Source: an uncultured Mucilaginibacter sp.
GTDB taxonomy: Bacteria > Bacteroidota > Bacteroidia > Sphingobacteriales > Sphingobacteriaceae
Assembly (NCBI RefSeq): GCF_946479965.1
Contig: NZ_CAMLHX010000020.1
Span: 1-64,000, forward strand
Direction: 5' to 3'
DNA length: 64,000 bases
A program made the position numbers and the translations under genes. Positions 46,615 through 55,803 of the stretch are shown here, one piece after another. Under the pieces are notes generated by a model. It was not told the origin of the DNA, did not search any database, and saw nothing but the letters and a program-made list of their open reading frames with translations. Numbering within the stretch: the first letter of the stretch is position 1; each line of letters starts with the position of its first letter.

Positions 46615-47628
46615 TTATATCACTTCGTTAATACTCATTTCCTTTATTTCCTTGCTTTCAGGCCTGCCATTTTTAAAGGCTTTGCGTGGGGTTAAACCAA
46701 GCAATTCAAACATGGCCATATCTTCATCAAATGAAGGGTTTGGTGTAGTAAGCAATTTTTCGCCAGCAAAAATAGAATTAGCACCTGCCATAAAGCAGAA
46801 GGCCTGCTCAACAGTGCTCATTTCGGTACGACCCGCTGAGAGGCGCACAACTGTTTTTGGCATAACAATACGGGTAGTAGCTATCATCCGTACCATTTCC
46901 CAAATAGAAACACGCGGTTGTTCAGCTAATGGCGTTCCTTTAACAGGTACTAATGCATTAATTGGTACAGATTCCGGGTGTTGGGGTAAGTTAGACAACG
47001 TTTTGATCATCGATACGCGATCCTCAACAGTTTCTCCTAAGCCAATTATACCGCCACTGCACACTGATATTTTAGCCTTACGCACATGCGCCAACGTTTG
47101 CAAACGATCATCGTAAGTGCGAGTAGTAATAATGCGTTTATAATCGTCTTCTGATGTGTCTAAATTATGGTTATAAGCATACAAACCTGCATCAGCTAAA
47201 CGCTGTGCCTGGCTCTCGGTAAGCATGCCTAATGTGCAGCACACCTCCATATCTAAACCGTTTACAGCTTTCACCATGTCAATCACTTTATCAAAATCGC
47301 GGTTATCGCGCACCTCGCGCCATGCCGCACCCATGCAAAGTCGTGACGCCCCCCCTGCTTTTGCTCTTTCTGCCACAGCAATAACTTCTTCCTTAGGCAT
47401 TATGGCATGTACATCAACACCTGTATTATAACGGGCTGCCTGAGGGCAATACGCGCAATCCTCGGGGCACCCACCTGTTTTTATAGAGATCAGCGAACTG
47501 ATCTGTACTTCGGCATAATCTTTATTTTCACGATGTATAGTAGCTGCTTTGTAAACAAGGTCAAGCAACGGTGTATGGTATATTTCAGCAATTTCTTCGC
47601 GGGTCCAGTTATGTCTTACTTCGGTCAT
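46615..47628 (-). CDS. bioB: Biotin synthase
   Basis: A radical-SAM enzyme that inserts sulfur into dethiobiotin. The 337-residue protein has the 4Fe-4S motif C54-x3-C58-x2-C61 (CPEDCAYC), followed by the SAM-binding segments RLCMGAAWRE and CSGGIIGLGE and the 2Fe-2S site region. No other bio genes are in the window. It is 20 bases downstream of the HepT/MntA pair on the same strand, so it may share their transcript. Confidence 0.96.
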   Translation of the reverse strand: MTEVRHNWTREEIAEIYHTPLLDLVYKAATIHRENKDYAEVQISSLISIKTGGCPEDCAYCPQAARYNTGVDVHAIMPKEEVIAVAERAKAGGASRLCMGAAWREVRDNRDFDKVIDMVKAVNGLDMEVCCTLGMLTESQAQRLADAGLYAYNHNLDTSEDDYKRIITTRTYDDRLQTLAHVRKAKISVCSGGIIGLGETVEDRVSMIKTLSNLPQHPESVPINALVPVKGTPLAEQPRVSIWEMVRMIATTRIVMPKTVVRLSAGRTEMSTVEQAFCFMAGANSIFAGEKLLTTPNPSFDEDMAMFELLGLTPRKAFKNGRPESKEIKEMSINEVI

Positions 47629-47648
47629 TCTATTTAGCTATTAAATTT

Positions 47649-47987
47649 TCAATTATTATTAAGAAGCATTTTCGCTTCTTGCTTTAAAACTGTTAAATGG
47701 TTGGCTATTATATTCCATATAACTTCGGGGTGTACGTTGTCATAACTATGGATTATTTTATTTCTGGCATCTACTATTCGGCGGGCATCAGTGATTTTAA
47801 TTTCGGGATATAATTTAAGTAGGTTATTTACAGCCTCCCCAATTATTTCAAGGTTGCGTTCAACCGCATGCTGAAGCATTAAATTCTGCTTGAAGCTTTC
47901 AAAATCATTTTTATCTCCCATAAATTGTTCAATATTTTCGATGCAATTTAATATATCGAACAAATACTTCTTTATTTCACGCCCCAT
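47649..47987 (-). CDS. HepT-like toxin (HEPN domain ribonuclease)
   Basis: A 112-residue all-helical HEPN protein. R75-x4-H80-x-Y82 (RNKIIHSY) fits the RxxxxHxY ribonuclease motif of HepT toxins. The neighbour upstream encodes the matching MntA-type nucleotidyltransferase and overlaps it by 11 bases. In characterised pairs, MntA adds AMP to the Tyr of this motif and silences the toxin. The function here is inferred from that. Confidence 0.9.
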   Translation of the reverse strand: MGREIKKYLFDILNCIENIEQFMGDKNDFESFKQNLMLQHAVERNLEIIGEAVNNLLKLYPEIKITDARRIVDARNKIIHSYDNVHPEVIWNIIANHLTVLKQEAKMLLNNN

Positions 47988-48288
47988 AGATCAACTGCTT
48001 CTTCTCGTCAATATCTGCGCTCAAATATGGATTTTTTATTGTTCCATTTACAAGCAGATCAACCTCCCTGTTAAAAGTCTGCCTCAATGCATCGTGCAGA
48101 TTCCACCATATTTTCCCTCTCTCCAGTGCATTTATACCATCTTCAAAATCAATCAACAAATCGATATCGCTCTTCTCGTTAAAATTATCTCCAACAACAG
48201 ATCCAAAAGCATAAGCGCTTTTTATCCGATAAACCTTAAATAGGTTCACAATAGTTGGCAGTTGCGATTGTATTATAGGGTGAAGCAT
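47977..48288 (-). CDS. MntA-like minimal nucleotidyltransferase antitoxin
   Basis: A 103-residue nucleotidyltransferase. GS at residues 29–30, then D41 and D43 (SDIDLLIDF), form the GSx10DxD catalytic motif. It overlaps hepT by 11 bases and precedes it, the usual MntA–HepT order. It would act by adenylylating HepT. Confidence 0.9.
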   Translation of the reverse strand: MLHPIIQSQLPTIVNLFKVYRIKSAYAFGSVVGDNFNEKSDIDLLIDFEDGINALERGKIWWNLHDALRQTFNREVDLLVNGTIKNPYLSADIDEKKQLIYGA

Positions 48289-48330
48289 TTATGATCAAAA
48301 TTACGATAAAACCTTAAAACTATTTAAAGC

Positions 48331-49680
48331 TTACAGCAAAAACTTGCTGGCCAGCCACAGCGGCAATAAAAAGCCAATACAATCTGTAAATGTGGTGATA
48401 ATAATAGACGAACCTACAGCGGGGTCAATTCCAAAACGTTTTAAAAGCAGTGGAACAGACGCTCCGGTTAAGCCGGCCACTATTAAATTACCTGTCATGG
48501 CCAAAAACAATACTAAACCAAGCATAGGGTTAGCATCATACCAAAAGGCAAACAACAATACTATCAGTCCATTAGCGGCACCGTTTATCATGCCAACTAA
48601 AAATTCTTTTAAAACAGTTCTGTACGCTTGGTTATCGGTAAGATCGGTTAATGATATACGCCTAACCGTTACCGCCAAAGCCTGCGTAGCCGCATTACCG
48701 CCCATGCCCCCTACTATGGTTAAATAAGCTACTATTACCGGCACCTGGTCTTCAACGTATGTGTAATGCCTTATTACTGATGAAGCCAAAAACGCAGTGC
48801 CCAAATTGACAACCAACCACGGCAAACGGCTTTTTACAGCGTCCTGCCAGCTACCACTCAGCTCTTCGTCTTCTGATACGCCGGAGAACTTTAGTATATC
48901 CTCGGTACTCTCTTCTTCCATTACGTCGATAATATCATCAACAGTAATGCGTCCTAACAACTTCATGTGATCGTCAACAACGGGGATAGTAGTAAGGTTG
49001 TATTGGGATATCAGCCTTGCCACCTCTTCCTGGTCAACATCGGCTTTAACAAACACCGGATCGGCTTTTAGCAGATCGCTTATTTTAGCATCGGCATGCG
49101 CCTTTATAATATTTTTTATAGATACTACTCCTCGCAAGGTATCATCGTCTTCAACCACATAAATGGTATAAAACTCCTCCATCTCTTCAGATTGGCGGAT
49201 GATATCGTCAAGCGCGCCTTTTTTATCCTGCCTGATGTTAACCTTTATCAGTGAGGAGTTCATCAAGCCGCCCGCGGTGTTCTCGCCATAGCTTAATAAA
49301 GCCCGAATACTGGAAGCATCCTCCTCGTCCATACTTTCAAGCAGGTCTTCCTGCTCGTGCTCTTCAAGTTGGGCTATAAGGTCGGTCGCGTCGTCATAAT
49401 CCAGCTCGCTTACAATTTCAGAGCGTTTTTCAGGATCAAGGGTGATGAGCAGTTCGCCGGGATGCGCCTCTTCATCCATTTCAGCAATAACTTCTGAAGC
49501 GATGTCAGTTGGGAGTATATTAATGATACGCTCCTGGGCATCGGAAGGTAATTTTTCAAAAAGAATAGCTATCTCTGAGGCATGATAGTCCTTCAGTACT
49601 TCGGATAATGTTGCATCATCACCCTCAAGGGCCGCTTTAACACGGCTCAGGTCCTTCTTATCCACTTCAAAAGATTGCAT
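48331..49680 (-). CDS. mgtE: Magnesium transporter MgtE
   Basis: A 449-residue Mg2+ channel/transporter of the inner membrane. An acidic N-terminal helical domain (about 1–130) is followed by two CBS domains (about 135–255) and about five membrane helices (about 275–449). GGMGGNAATQALAVTVRR contains the conserved pore segment, and GLTGASVPLLLKR and DPAVGSSIIITTFTD follow. The cytosolic N and CBS domains close the channel when Mg2+ is high. Confidence 0.96.
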   Translation of the reverse strand: MQSFEVDKKDLSRVKAALEGDDATLSEVLKDYHASEIAILFEKLPSDAQERIINILPTDIASEVIAEMDEEAHPGELLITLDPEKRSEIVSELDYDDATDLIAQLEEHEQEDLLESMDEEDASSIRALLSYGENTAGGLMNSSLIKVNIRQDKKGALDDIIRQSEEMEEFYTIYVVEDDDTLRGVVSIKNIIKAHADAKISDLLKADPVFVKADVDQEEVARLISQYNLTTIPVVDDHMKLLGRITVDDIIDVMEEESTEDILKFSGVSEDEELSGSWQDAVKSRLPWLVVNLGTAFLASSVIRHYTYVEDQVPVIVAYLTIVGGMGGNAATQALAVTVRRISLTDLTDNQAYRTVLKEFLVGMINGAANGLIVLLFAFWYDANPMLGLVLFLAMTGNLIVAGLTGASVPLLLKRFGIDPAVGSSIIITTFTDCIGFLLPLWLASKFLL

Positions 49681-49999
49681 TTTGCAAAATAAGCATTTGA
49701 ACCCAAACAGGTATAGTATTAAAATTAAATGTTGTTAAAAGTACTCGTGTAGGAAACATCGCCTTCCAAAAATCAAGACCAGAAAATAAAAAATTAACAA
49801 AAATTCTTGACAAGATAATTTTAATTAATACTTTTGTCTACCAAATCTATAGGATATACATAATTAATATACTTTAACATTTTATGATCAAACTTTACCC
49901 CTTTCAAATCGCTGTAGTTCGTTGCTGTTGCTGATTGATATTTCAATAAAACCAAGCAATTACATCAACAACTCATTCTTAGCACACAATAACAAACAA
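49681..49999. other. Divergent intergenic region mgtE / TonB receptor
   Basis: These 319 bases hold the TonB receptor promoter at 49807–49836 and then about 160 bases of 5' leader. The frame of the receptor extends back to 49922, but the residues encoded there are not a signal peptide. No riboswitch pattern was recognised. Confidence 0.5.
49807..49836 (+). promoter_or_regulatory. Promoter of the TonB receptor gene
   Basis: TTG at 49807 followed after 19 bases by TACTTTTG at 49829–49836 is an exact Bacteroidota consensus match. Confidence 0.7.
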
Positions 50000-52618
50000 A
50001 TGAAATTTATTAGCAACACAGTAAAATTTTTACTGTTAACATTTTTGGTTTACTCATCGCCGGCAGCCTTTGCCCAAAATGTAGTAACAGGGGTAGTAAA
50101 AAACTCTAAGGGCGTGGTAGTGCCCGGCGCAACCGTTACCATTAGAGGTACAACTACAGCAGTAGCTGCTGACGAACAGGGTGTATTCTCCATTACGCCG
50201 AAAGTGGAAACTCCTTTTTATCTCCAGGTAAAATCAGTTGGTTTTAAACCACAGGATTTCCAGGTTTTGTCTTTCCAAACCACTCCATTAGAATTAACCT
50301 TAGTTGAAGACGATCTGCTAAGCGAAATAGTTGTAACATCCCGTCGTCGCAGAGAGCTTTTACAGGATGTTCCTATTCCTGTTTCTGTTGTAGGTGGTAC
50401 ACAGATAGATCAGGCCGGTGCATTTAATGTTAATTACGTTAAACAATTTGTACCATCTTTACAGTTATATACTTCAAACCCGCGTAATACCGGTATCAAC
50501 ATTCGTGGTATTGGTTCACCGTTCGGTTTAACAAACGACGGCCTGGATCCGGGTGTTGGTGTTTATGTTGATGGTGTGTATTACGCCCGCCCTGCAGTTG
50601 CTACGTTCGACTTTATTGACGTAGAGAACATTGAGGTATTGCGCGGCCCGCAAGGAACCTTATTCGGTAAAAATACCGCTGCGGGTGCATTCAACATTAC
50701 TACCCGCAAGCCAAGCTTTACGCCCGGTTATACCTTCGAGACCAGCTTTGGTAACTTTGGTTACATACAAGGTAAAGCCGCTATAACCGGTCCGTTAAGC
50801 AAAACTATTGCTGCACGTTTATCATTCTCGGGCACTCAACGCGACGGTTTAGTTCAAAATGTTCGCACCGGTAGATCTGTTAATGATCTTAACAACTTAG
50901 GTGCGCGTTTACAGTTCCTATACAAACCTTCTGATAACGTCTCTATCACCTTAGCAGGCGACGCGTCTGATCAAAAACCCGAGGGTTATGCGCAAGTTGT
51001 TGCAGGCGTGGCTCCTACAAAACGTGCGGCGTATCGCCAATTTAATGCTATCGTGAACGATCTGGGTTACAAACTACCAAGTTTAAACGCTTTTGACCGT
51101 GTGATAGACCATGATACTCCATGGAGATCAGGTAACAAATTAGGCGGTGTATCATTAAACGGCGACTTTAAAATTGGCCCGGGTACTTTAACCTCCACCA
51201 CTGCATACCGCTATTGGGACTGGGATCCATCAAACGACCGTGACTTTACAGGCCTGCCTGTATTACAAAAATCTCAAAACCCGGCTAAACACCATAACTG
51301 GTCTCAGGAAATACGTTATGCGGGCGACTTCGCTAAAAACTTAAGCGGTGTTGTTGGTGTGTTTTATCTGGATCAGGAAGTTAAAATTACCGGTACTGAA
51401 GAGTCTGGCGCGGCTCAATGGCGCTTTTCTAAAAGCTCAACCGGTAACAATGCCAACACTCCAGGTACCACTAACGATCAATTATGGGCAACACCAGGTT
51501 TGTTAGAAGGTTATGGCATTTATACAAACGCTTCCATCAAATCAAAAAGCGCCGCGGCATTTGGTAGTATTGACTATGAATTTGCTAAAAACTTCCACAT
51601 TATACCCGGTGCACGTATAAATTACGACAAAAAGGATGTTTTCTATGATCGCCAGGCAAGAGGCGGCCTTGATATAGCTAACAGCGGTTACAGTGCTGCA
51701 ATAAAAACTGAACTTCAAAAAATTAAAAACGGCGTATATAGCAGCCAAAACTACGCGACAACTGTTGATGAGAACAATTTCACCTTCTCGTTAACCGCGG
51801 CTTACAGACCGGGCACAAGATTTAACGCTTTTGCTACTTACTCAACAAGCTACAAGCCTGTGGGTGTTAACGTAGCCGGCTTGCCATCACCTGAAGCAGG
51901 TAAAACAATATTAGATTACGCTGTGATCAAACCTGAAAAAACACGTCACTATGAAATTGGCTTCAAAAGCACGCCATTGGACAACTTTATTGTGAATCTG
52001 ACTTTCCATAATTCAGATATTGATAACTACCAAACCAACGTGCAATCTGCAGATCTAACGGTTAACCGTGGTTACATAGCCAATGCCGAGAAAGTAAATG
52101 TAAAAGGTGTTGAGTTAGATGCCAACATCAAGGTAGATCAACATTTCTCATTCTACGGTAACGCTGCCTGGACCGACGCTAAATACGTTAAGTTCACTAA
52201 CGCCCCACTTCCATTAGAAGAAACAGGTTTATTGCCTCCGTTTAAAGATATATCAGGCGGTGCACTTCCGGGTGTGTCAAAATGGGCAGGTGCAATAGGT
52301 GGCGAATTTGCTACCAAGGCTAATTTCCTGACCAATACGACCTCACAGTTCTTTTTAGCGGTAGATGGTTCATTCCGTTCATCGTTCTCATCAAGTGCAT
52401 CACCATCAGCTTATTTAAACATAGCCGGTTACGGATTGGTTAACGGCCGTTTAGGCTTTAAAGCTACACGTGGTATCAGCGCGTATGTATGGGCTCGTAA
52501 CCTGCTTAACCAAAACTATTTTGAGCAGTTACTACCGGCAGGTGGTAACGCGGGTCACTACGCAGGTGTATTGGGCGACCAAAGAACACTTGGAGTAACA
52601 TTAAGATATTCTTTATAG
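50000..52618 (+). CDS. TonB-dependent outer-membrane receptor
   Basis: An 872-residue outer-membrane transporter. Signal peptide MKFISNTVKFLLLTFLVYSSPAAFAQ is followed by a CarboxypepD_reg domain (VVTGVVKNSKGVVVPGATVTIRG), then the plug (VVTSRRRRELLQDVPIPVSVV to VEVLRGPQGTLFGKNTAAGAF) and a 22-strand-type barrel ending in the aromatic LRYSL. The plug style resembles the iron-siderophore branch more than the SusC branch, and no SusD gene is adjacent. The substrate is unknown. The start at 50000 is chosen because it gives the signal peptide. Confidence 0.92.
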   Translation: MKFISNTVKFLLLTFLVYSSPAAFAQNVVTGVVKNSKGVVVPGATVTIRGTTTAVAADEQGVFSITPKVETPFYLQVKSVGFKPQDFQVLSFQTTPLELTLVEDDLLSEIVVTSRRRRELLQDVPIPVSVVGGTQIDQAGAFNVNYVKQFVPSLQLYTSNPRNTGINIRGIGSPFGLTNDGLDPGVGVYVDGVYYARPAVATFDFIDVENIEVLRGPQGTLFGKNTAAGAFNITTRKPSFTPGYTFETSFGNFGYIQGKAAITGPLSKTIAARLSFSGTQRDGLVQNVRTGRSVNDLNNLGARLQFLYKPSDNVSITLAGDASDQKPEGYAQVVAGVAPTKRAAYRQFNAIVNDLGYKLPSLNAFDRVIDHDTPWRSGNKLGGVSLNGDFKIGPGTLTSTTAYRYWDWDPSNDRDFTGLPVLQKSQNPAKHHNWSQEIRYAGDFAKNLSGVVGVFYLDQEVKITGTEESGAAQWRFSKSSTGNNANTPGTTNDQLWATPGLLEGYGIYTNASIKSKSAAAFGSIDYEFAKNFHIIPGARINYDKKDVFYDRQARGGLDIANSGYSAAIKTELQKIKNGVYSSQNYATTVDENNFTFSLTAAYRPGTRFNAFATYSTSYKPVGVNVAGLPSPEAGKTILDYAVIKPEKTRHYEIGFKSTPLDNFIVNLTFHNSDIDNYQTNVQSADLTVNRGYIANAEKVNVKGVELDANIKVDQHFSFYGNAAWTDAKYVKFTNAPLPLEETGLLPPFKDISGGALPGVSKWAGAIGGEFATKANFLTNTTSQFFLAVDGSFRSSFSSSASPSAYLNIAGYGLVNGRLGFKATRGISAYVWARNLLNQNYFEQLLPAGGNAGHYAGVLGDQRTLGVTLRYSL

Positions 52619-52637
52619 GTTAATACAATTGATGATG

Positions 52638-52669
52638 AAAGGCCGCTCCGAAAGGACGGCCTTTTTTTG
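52638..52669 (+). terminator. Terminator of the TonB receptor gene
   Basis: AAAGGCCG and CGGCCTTT pair around a CTCC-GAAA-GGA region, followed by a T-run. Confidence 0.75.
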
Positions 52670-52709
52670 TTTGTACTACTCTCTGCATTTTTACAGATAT
52701 TTTAAAAAA

Positions 52710-52737
52710 AAGCCCTGGCGGAGTAACGCCAGGGCTT
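52710..52737 (-). terminator. Terminator of the small lipoprotein gene
   Basis: AAGCCCTGGCG pairs perfectly with CGCCAGGGCTT. On the minus strand it is followed by eight T residues and lies 13 bases past the gene's stop. Confidence 0.85.
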
Positions 52738-52750
52738 ACAACTTTCACCG

Positions 52751-52912
52751 TTACATTATGCCCAAATAATCATTTCCATCACCAGCCTCTGTTTCAAGCG
52801 TTTTAACGTTCGATTGTACAGGTTTCTTAGGTGCAACAGTTTCTTTTGTGCATGCATTTAAGCATACAGAAACGATAATGCTTAATGCTAATACTTTTGC
52901 TAATTTCTTCAT
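52751..52912 (-). CDS. Small lipoprotein, 53 residues
   Basis: A short frame starting at the ATG at 52912. The signal is MKKLAKVLALSIIVSVCLNAC, with a clear LNAC lipobox. The mature peptide is about 33 residues, polar and ending in DGNDYLGIM. The terminator placed exactly after its stop codon supports a real gene. It stands alone between the TonB receptor and the GH97 gene; its role is unknown. Confidence 0.75.
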   Translation of the reverse strand: MKKLAKVLALSIIVSVCLNACTKETVAPKKPVQSNVKTLETEAGDGNDYLGIM

Positions 52913-52970
52913 ACAAATATGGTTAAGGTTAAAATATATTTAAATATATATGTTAATTTACAAAACAACA

Positions 52971-52993
52971 AAGCCCTGCATAATGCAAGGCTT
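52971..52993 (-). terminator. Terminator of the GH97 gene
   Basis: AAGCC and TGCA in the left arm pair with TGCA and GGCTT in the right arm, with one mismatch and a TAA loop. T-rich sequence follows on the minus strand. Confidence 0.6.
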
Positions 52994-53015
52994 CGTTAAA
53001 TATAAACTCTAATTA

Positions 53016-54962
53016 TTACTTTATCACAAACCCACCATTAGGCTGAATTTCGATTTCCAATTCACCGTTTTTGGCGATATCTATTTGCTTGGTGAAGGTA
53101 GCTTTAGCGCTGTCATCATTATAAAGCTGCACCTTTTTACCGGCTATCATAGGTAACTTAAGTTTAAGCTTCAAAACCTCTTTATTAGCATTGGCACCTG
53201 CTATGTACCATCTATCCAAATGCCTGCGGGCTATTACCGCGCTTTTACCAGGGTATCCATCAATGTAAACTGTTTCATCCCATGTAGTTGGAACAGTTTT
53301 CATAAAATCAATTTCAAAGGCAGGCACGTCTGTTAAGTTATTAGGTGCAAGCGCGAAAAACTGCACTGAATTTTGAAACAAAACAGCTGTTGCCAACTGA
53401 AATGCATCCGTTGTTAAACGCGGGCTACGGCCCTGGTTTGTTTTGGTAAGGAACTTATTTAAGAATACGCCACCAAACTCCATGTTTCCAACAGCATTAC
53501 GGATAAATGGATGGAAAGTAGCATAAACCGCCTCTGTTTGGCGATTACCTTGGTTAAAATAAACCATTTCTGATGCCAAAACAGCCTCGCTGCCTACATA
53601 GTTAGGATACATACGCTCCCAGCCGCGTGGCAAGGTTGCACCGTGAACATCTATCATCAGTCCATAATCATTACCATCTGAGAAGATATCCTCATATAGT
53701 CGGATAGTTTCTTGTTTATCGCCACCCCAAAAGTCAACTTTAAGGCCTACCACACCAATATCGCGCAGCCATTTCATTTCTTTTTTCCGTTCAATAGAAG
53801 TATTCATCTTATCGCGCGGGCCCTGCGGAGCGTCATTAAACTGACCGTTTGAGTTGTACCATAAAAACACGCCTACTTTTTTTGACGCTGCGTATTTAAC
53901 CAACCGCGTCATTTTCTCCTTACCAACATTTTTGTCCCACAAAGCATCCATCAATATAAAATCGTACTTAAGCGCGGCAGCCAGGTCAATATACTTAACC
54001 TGATCTGCATAGTTCATGCTGTTATCCTGCCATAATATCCAGCTCCAGGTGCCTTTGCCGTATTTATAAACTTTTGATGCTTTGTATAATGGATCAACTA
54101 CATCATAAGGAATTGTAGTCTCTACAATAGGCTTTAAATTGTCGCCCACAGTAATGGTTCTCCACGGCGTATGGCCCGGCAATGATATTGCGGCCCCCGT
54201 TGATCCAAATCCGTTATTTTGCTTAACACTTGGATACTCAATTGAATAAACGCCATCTGCCGATATCTCGCTTAAGTGTGATGCGCAGTATAAACTGCTT
54301 AAGCCGGTTTCTGATATTAAAACCCATCCATCAGTACCAACATGGAACAGACCCGGGAAAACATAACCATCTGCTGCCGGGCGTGGTTTTACCATCGGCG
54401 CATCGGCTACATAGGCGCTTTCGTAACTCGGTGCCGTGCGGGCGAAACCTGTCATAGCCGCCATGTTGTTAGAAAGGAATGTAGTTGTTGCTGCGGGGAA
54501 CTTAAAGCCTGTGGCCTCCTTCTCAACCACGCATGACATGCGCTCGCCCATTGGCTCTATTTGATAACGGAACGCGATGTTATTATTGCTTACCTGGAAC
54601 TCCACATTCAACTTACGTTGCTTAGCGTTCTCCAACACATAGATAAGTTTATTGGCCACATAATGGATCTTAGAGCGCTTTATCTTATCCTGTGTGTAAT
54701 TTTTGTCGACCACACCCTGTGTGTTGCTTAAATACTTCATGCCGGTGCTAAAATCGCCCTCGTTAGTGGTAAGCCCTAAAGGCGACTTATCTATCATGGT
54801 TTTACCCTTGTAGGTAACCGTGTAAGCGGGCTTTCCGTCGGTAACGGTAATGCCTACACTTAATTGTTTATCCGGGCTAACAACCGAGATATCCTGCGCA
54901 TAACTATTAAGCGTTAAAGCGCCTAAACATACCGCAAGCAGCGTGGAACTAAAAAATTTCAT
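53016..54962 (-). CDS. Secreted GH97 glycoside hydrolase, predicted retaining type
   Basis: A 648-residue secreted enzyme of family GH97, the SusB relatives. The signal peptide ends at LNSYAQ. An N-terminal beta-sandwich precedes the catalytic barrel (IDLAAALKYDFILMDALWD, VGLKVDFWGGDKQ) and a short C-terminal domain. In retaining GH97 alpha-galactosidases the nucleophile is an Asp at the KVDF position; inverting SusB-type enzymes have no acid there. The Asp in KVDF here points to the retaining, alpha-galactosidase-like branch. Calcium-site Glu residues are present in the core. Substrate assignment is inference. Confidence 0.9.
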   Translation of the reverse strand: MKFFSSTLLAVCLGALTLNSYAQDISVVSPDKQLSVGITVTDGKPAYTVTYKGKTMIDKSPLGLTTNEGDFSTGMKYLSNTQGVVDKNYTQDKIKRSKIHYVANKLIYVLENAKQRKLNVEFQVSNNNIAFRYQIEPMGERMSCVVEKEATGFKFPAATTTFLSNNMAAMTGFARTAPSYESAYVADAPMVKPRPAADGYVFPGLFHVGTDGWVLISETGLSSLYCASHLSEISADGVYSIEYPSVKQNNGFGSTGAAISLPGHTPWRTITVGDNLKPIVETTIPYDVVDPLYKASKVYKYGKGTWSWILWQDNSMNYADQVKYIDLAAALKYDFILMDALWDKNVGKEKMTRLVKYAASKKVGVFLWYNSNGQFNDAPQGPRDKMNTSIERKKEMKWLRDIGVVGLKVDFWGGDKQETIRLYEDIFSDGNDYGLMIDVHGATLPRGWERMYPNYVGSEAVLASEMVYFNQGNRQTEAVYATFHPFIRNAVGNMEFGGVFLNKFLTKTNQGRSPRLTTDAFQLATAVLFQNSVQFFALAPNNLTDVPAFEIDFMKTVPTTWDETVYIDGYPGKSAVIARRHLDRWYIAGANANKEVLKLKLKLPMIAGKKVQLYNDDSAKATFTKQIDIAKNGELEIEIQPNGGFVIK

Positions 54963-55003
54963 AAATAATGTATTGGTGTTATAATGGTTTTGACAACTTA
55001 TAG

Positions 55004-55011
55004 CAAATGTA
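55004..55011 (-). promoter_or_regulatory. Candidate -7 element for the GH97 gene
   Basis: On the minus strand TACATTTG is an exact TAnnTTTG match, 41 bases upstream of the start. The -33 region is weak. Confidence 0.4.
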
Positions 55012-55140
55012 TAATTGTTTTTAAAACACTTATTGTTTTTCGCGATTTTTTTAGCAGAATATAGATAATTCGGTAGTTATAATGATAGCCAAAACCGCGT
55101 TTAGCTTTTGTTGTTTAAAGATTAATTAAGACAAGCATTT

Positions 55141-55620
55141 ATGGCAGAAAGTAAAATAGCAGAATTAAGCAGGTTAATGGCTCAAAAAGGCCTCACTATT
55201 TCTTTTGCAGAAAGCGCTACAGCGGGATGGCTCTGTTCAGAATTTGCATCAGAACACTCAGGCAAAGTTTTAAAAGGCGGCATTGTTTGCTATGATGCCG
55301 ATCTGAAAGTGTCATTATTAGGTGTTCCGCGCGAATTATTTGACAAGTTTACGCCCGAGTCAATGGAAGTAACGCGGGACCTGGCAGAACGATTAGACTC
55401 AAAGATACCATCAGATATCCAGGTGGGTGTTACCGGCCTAACCGCACCCGGTGGCAGCGAGACAGCCGAAAAGCCTGTGGGTACCATGTTTGTTTTTGCA
55501 GTGGTTAAGGGGAAGCCCTGTAGCTTCAGGAAAGTATTTTCCGGCTCGCGCGAGGATATTATTCATCAAACCATTCAAGCTACGGCAGAGCTGCTAATAG
55601 ATGCGGTAAAAGCTCTGTAA
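55141..55620 (+). CDS. pncC: CinA C-terminal family nicotinamide-nucleotide amidohydrolase
   Basis: A 159-residue single-domain protein matching the C-terminal half of CinA: FAESATAGWLCSEFASEHSG, GGIVCYDADLKVSLLGV, GVTGLTAPGGSETAEKPVGTMFVF. The family deamidates NMN to NaMN in pyridine nucleotide salvage. Only the amidase domain is present, as in PncC. Confidence 0.9.
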   Translation: MAESKIAELSRLMAQKGLTISFAESATAGWLCSEFASEHSGKVLKGGIVCYDADLKVSLLGVPRELFDKFTPESMEVTRDLAERLDSKIPSDIQVGVTGLTAPGGSETAEKPVGTMFVFAVVKGKPCSFRKVFSGSREDIIHQTIQATAELLIDAVKAL

Positions 55621-55803
55621 ATCAAGCAATATCTCTCAAGCGCCCGATCAACTAAAATTTTAATTTTCATTTTTACTAGGGTTTAGTACGTCTACAATGC
55701 TCCTATCATTAGACAAAACTTATCTATTTTAATTATTAGTGGTTAAATTGTAAGTTTATCTAAACCTAAATAAACCCACTAAACCGCCACAATCCTTGTA
55801 AAA

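Noticed and set aside
49837..49999. Riboswitch in the TonB receptor leader
   Set aside because: No B12-box or other known conserved core was recognised; the length alone is not evidence.
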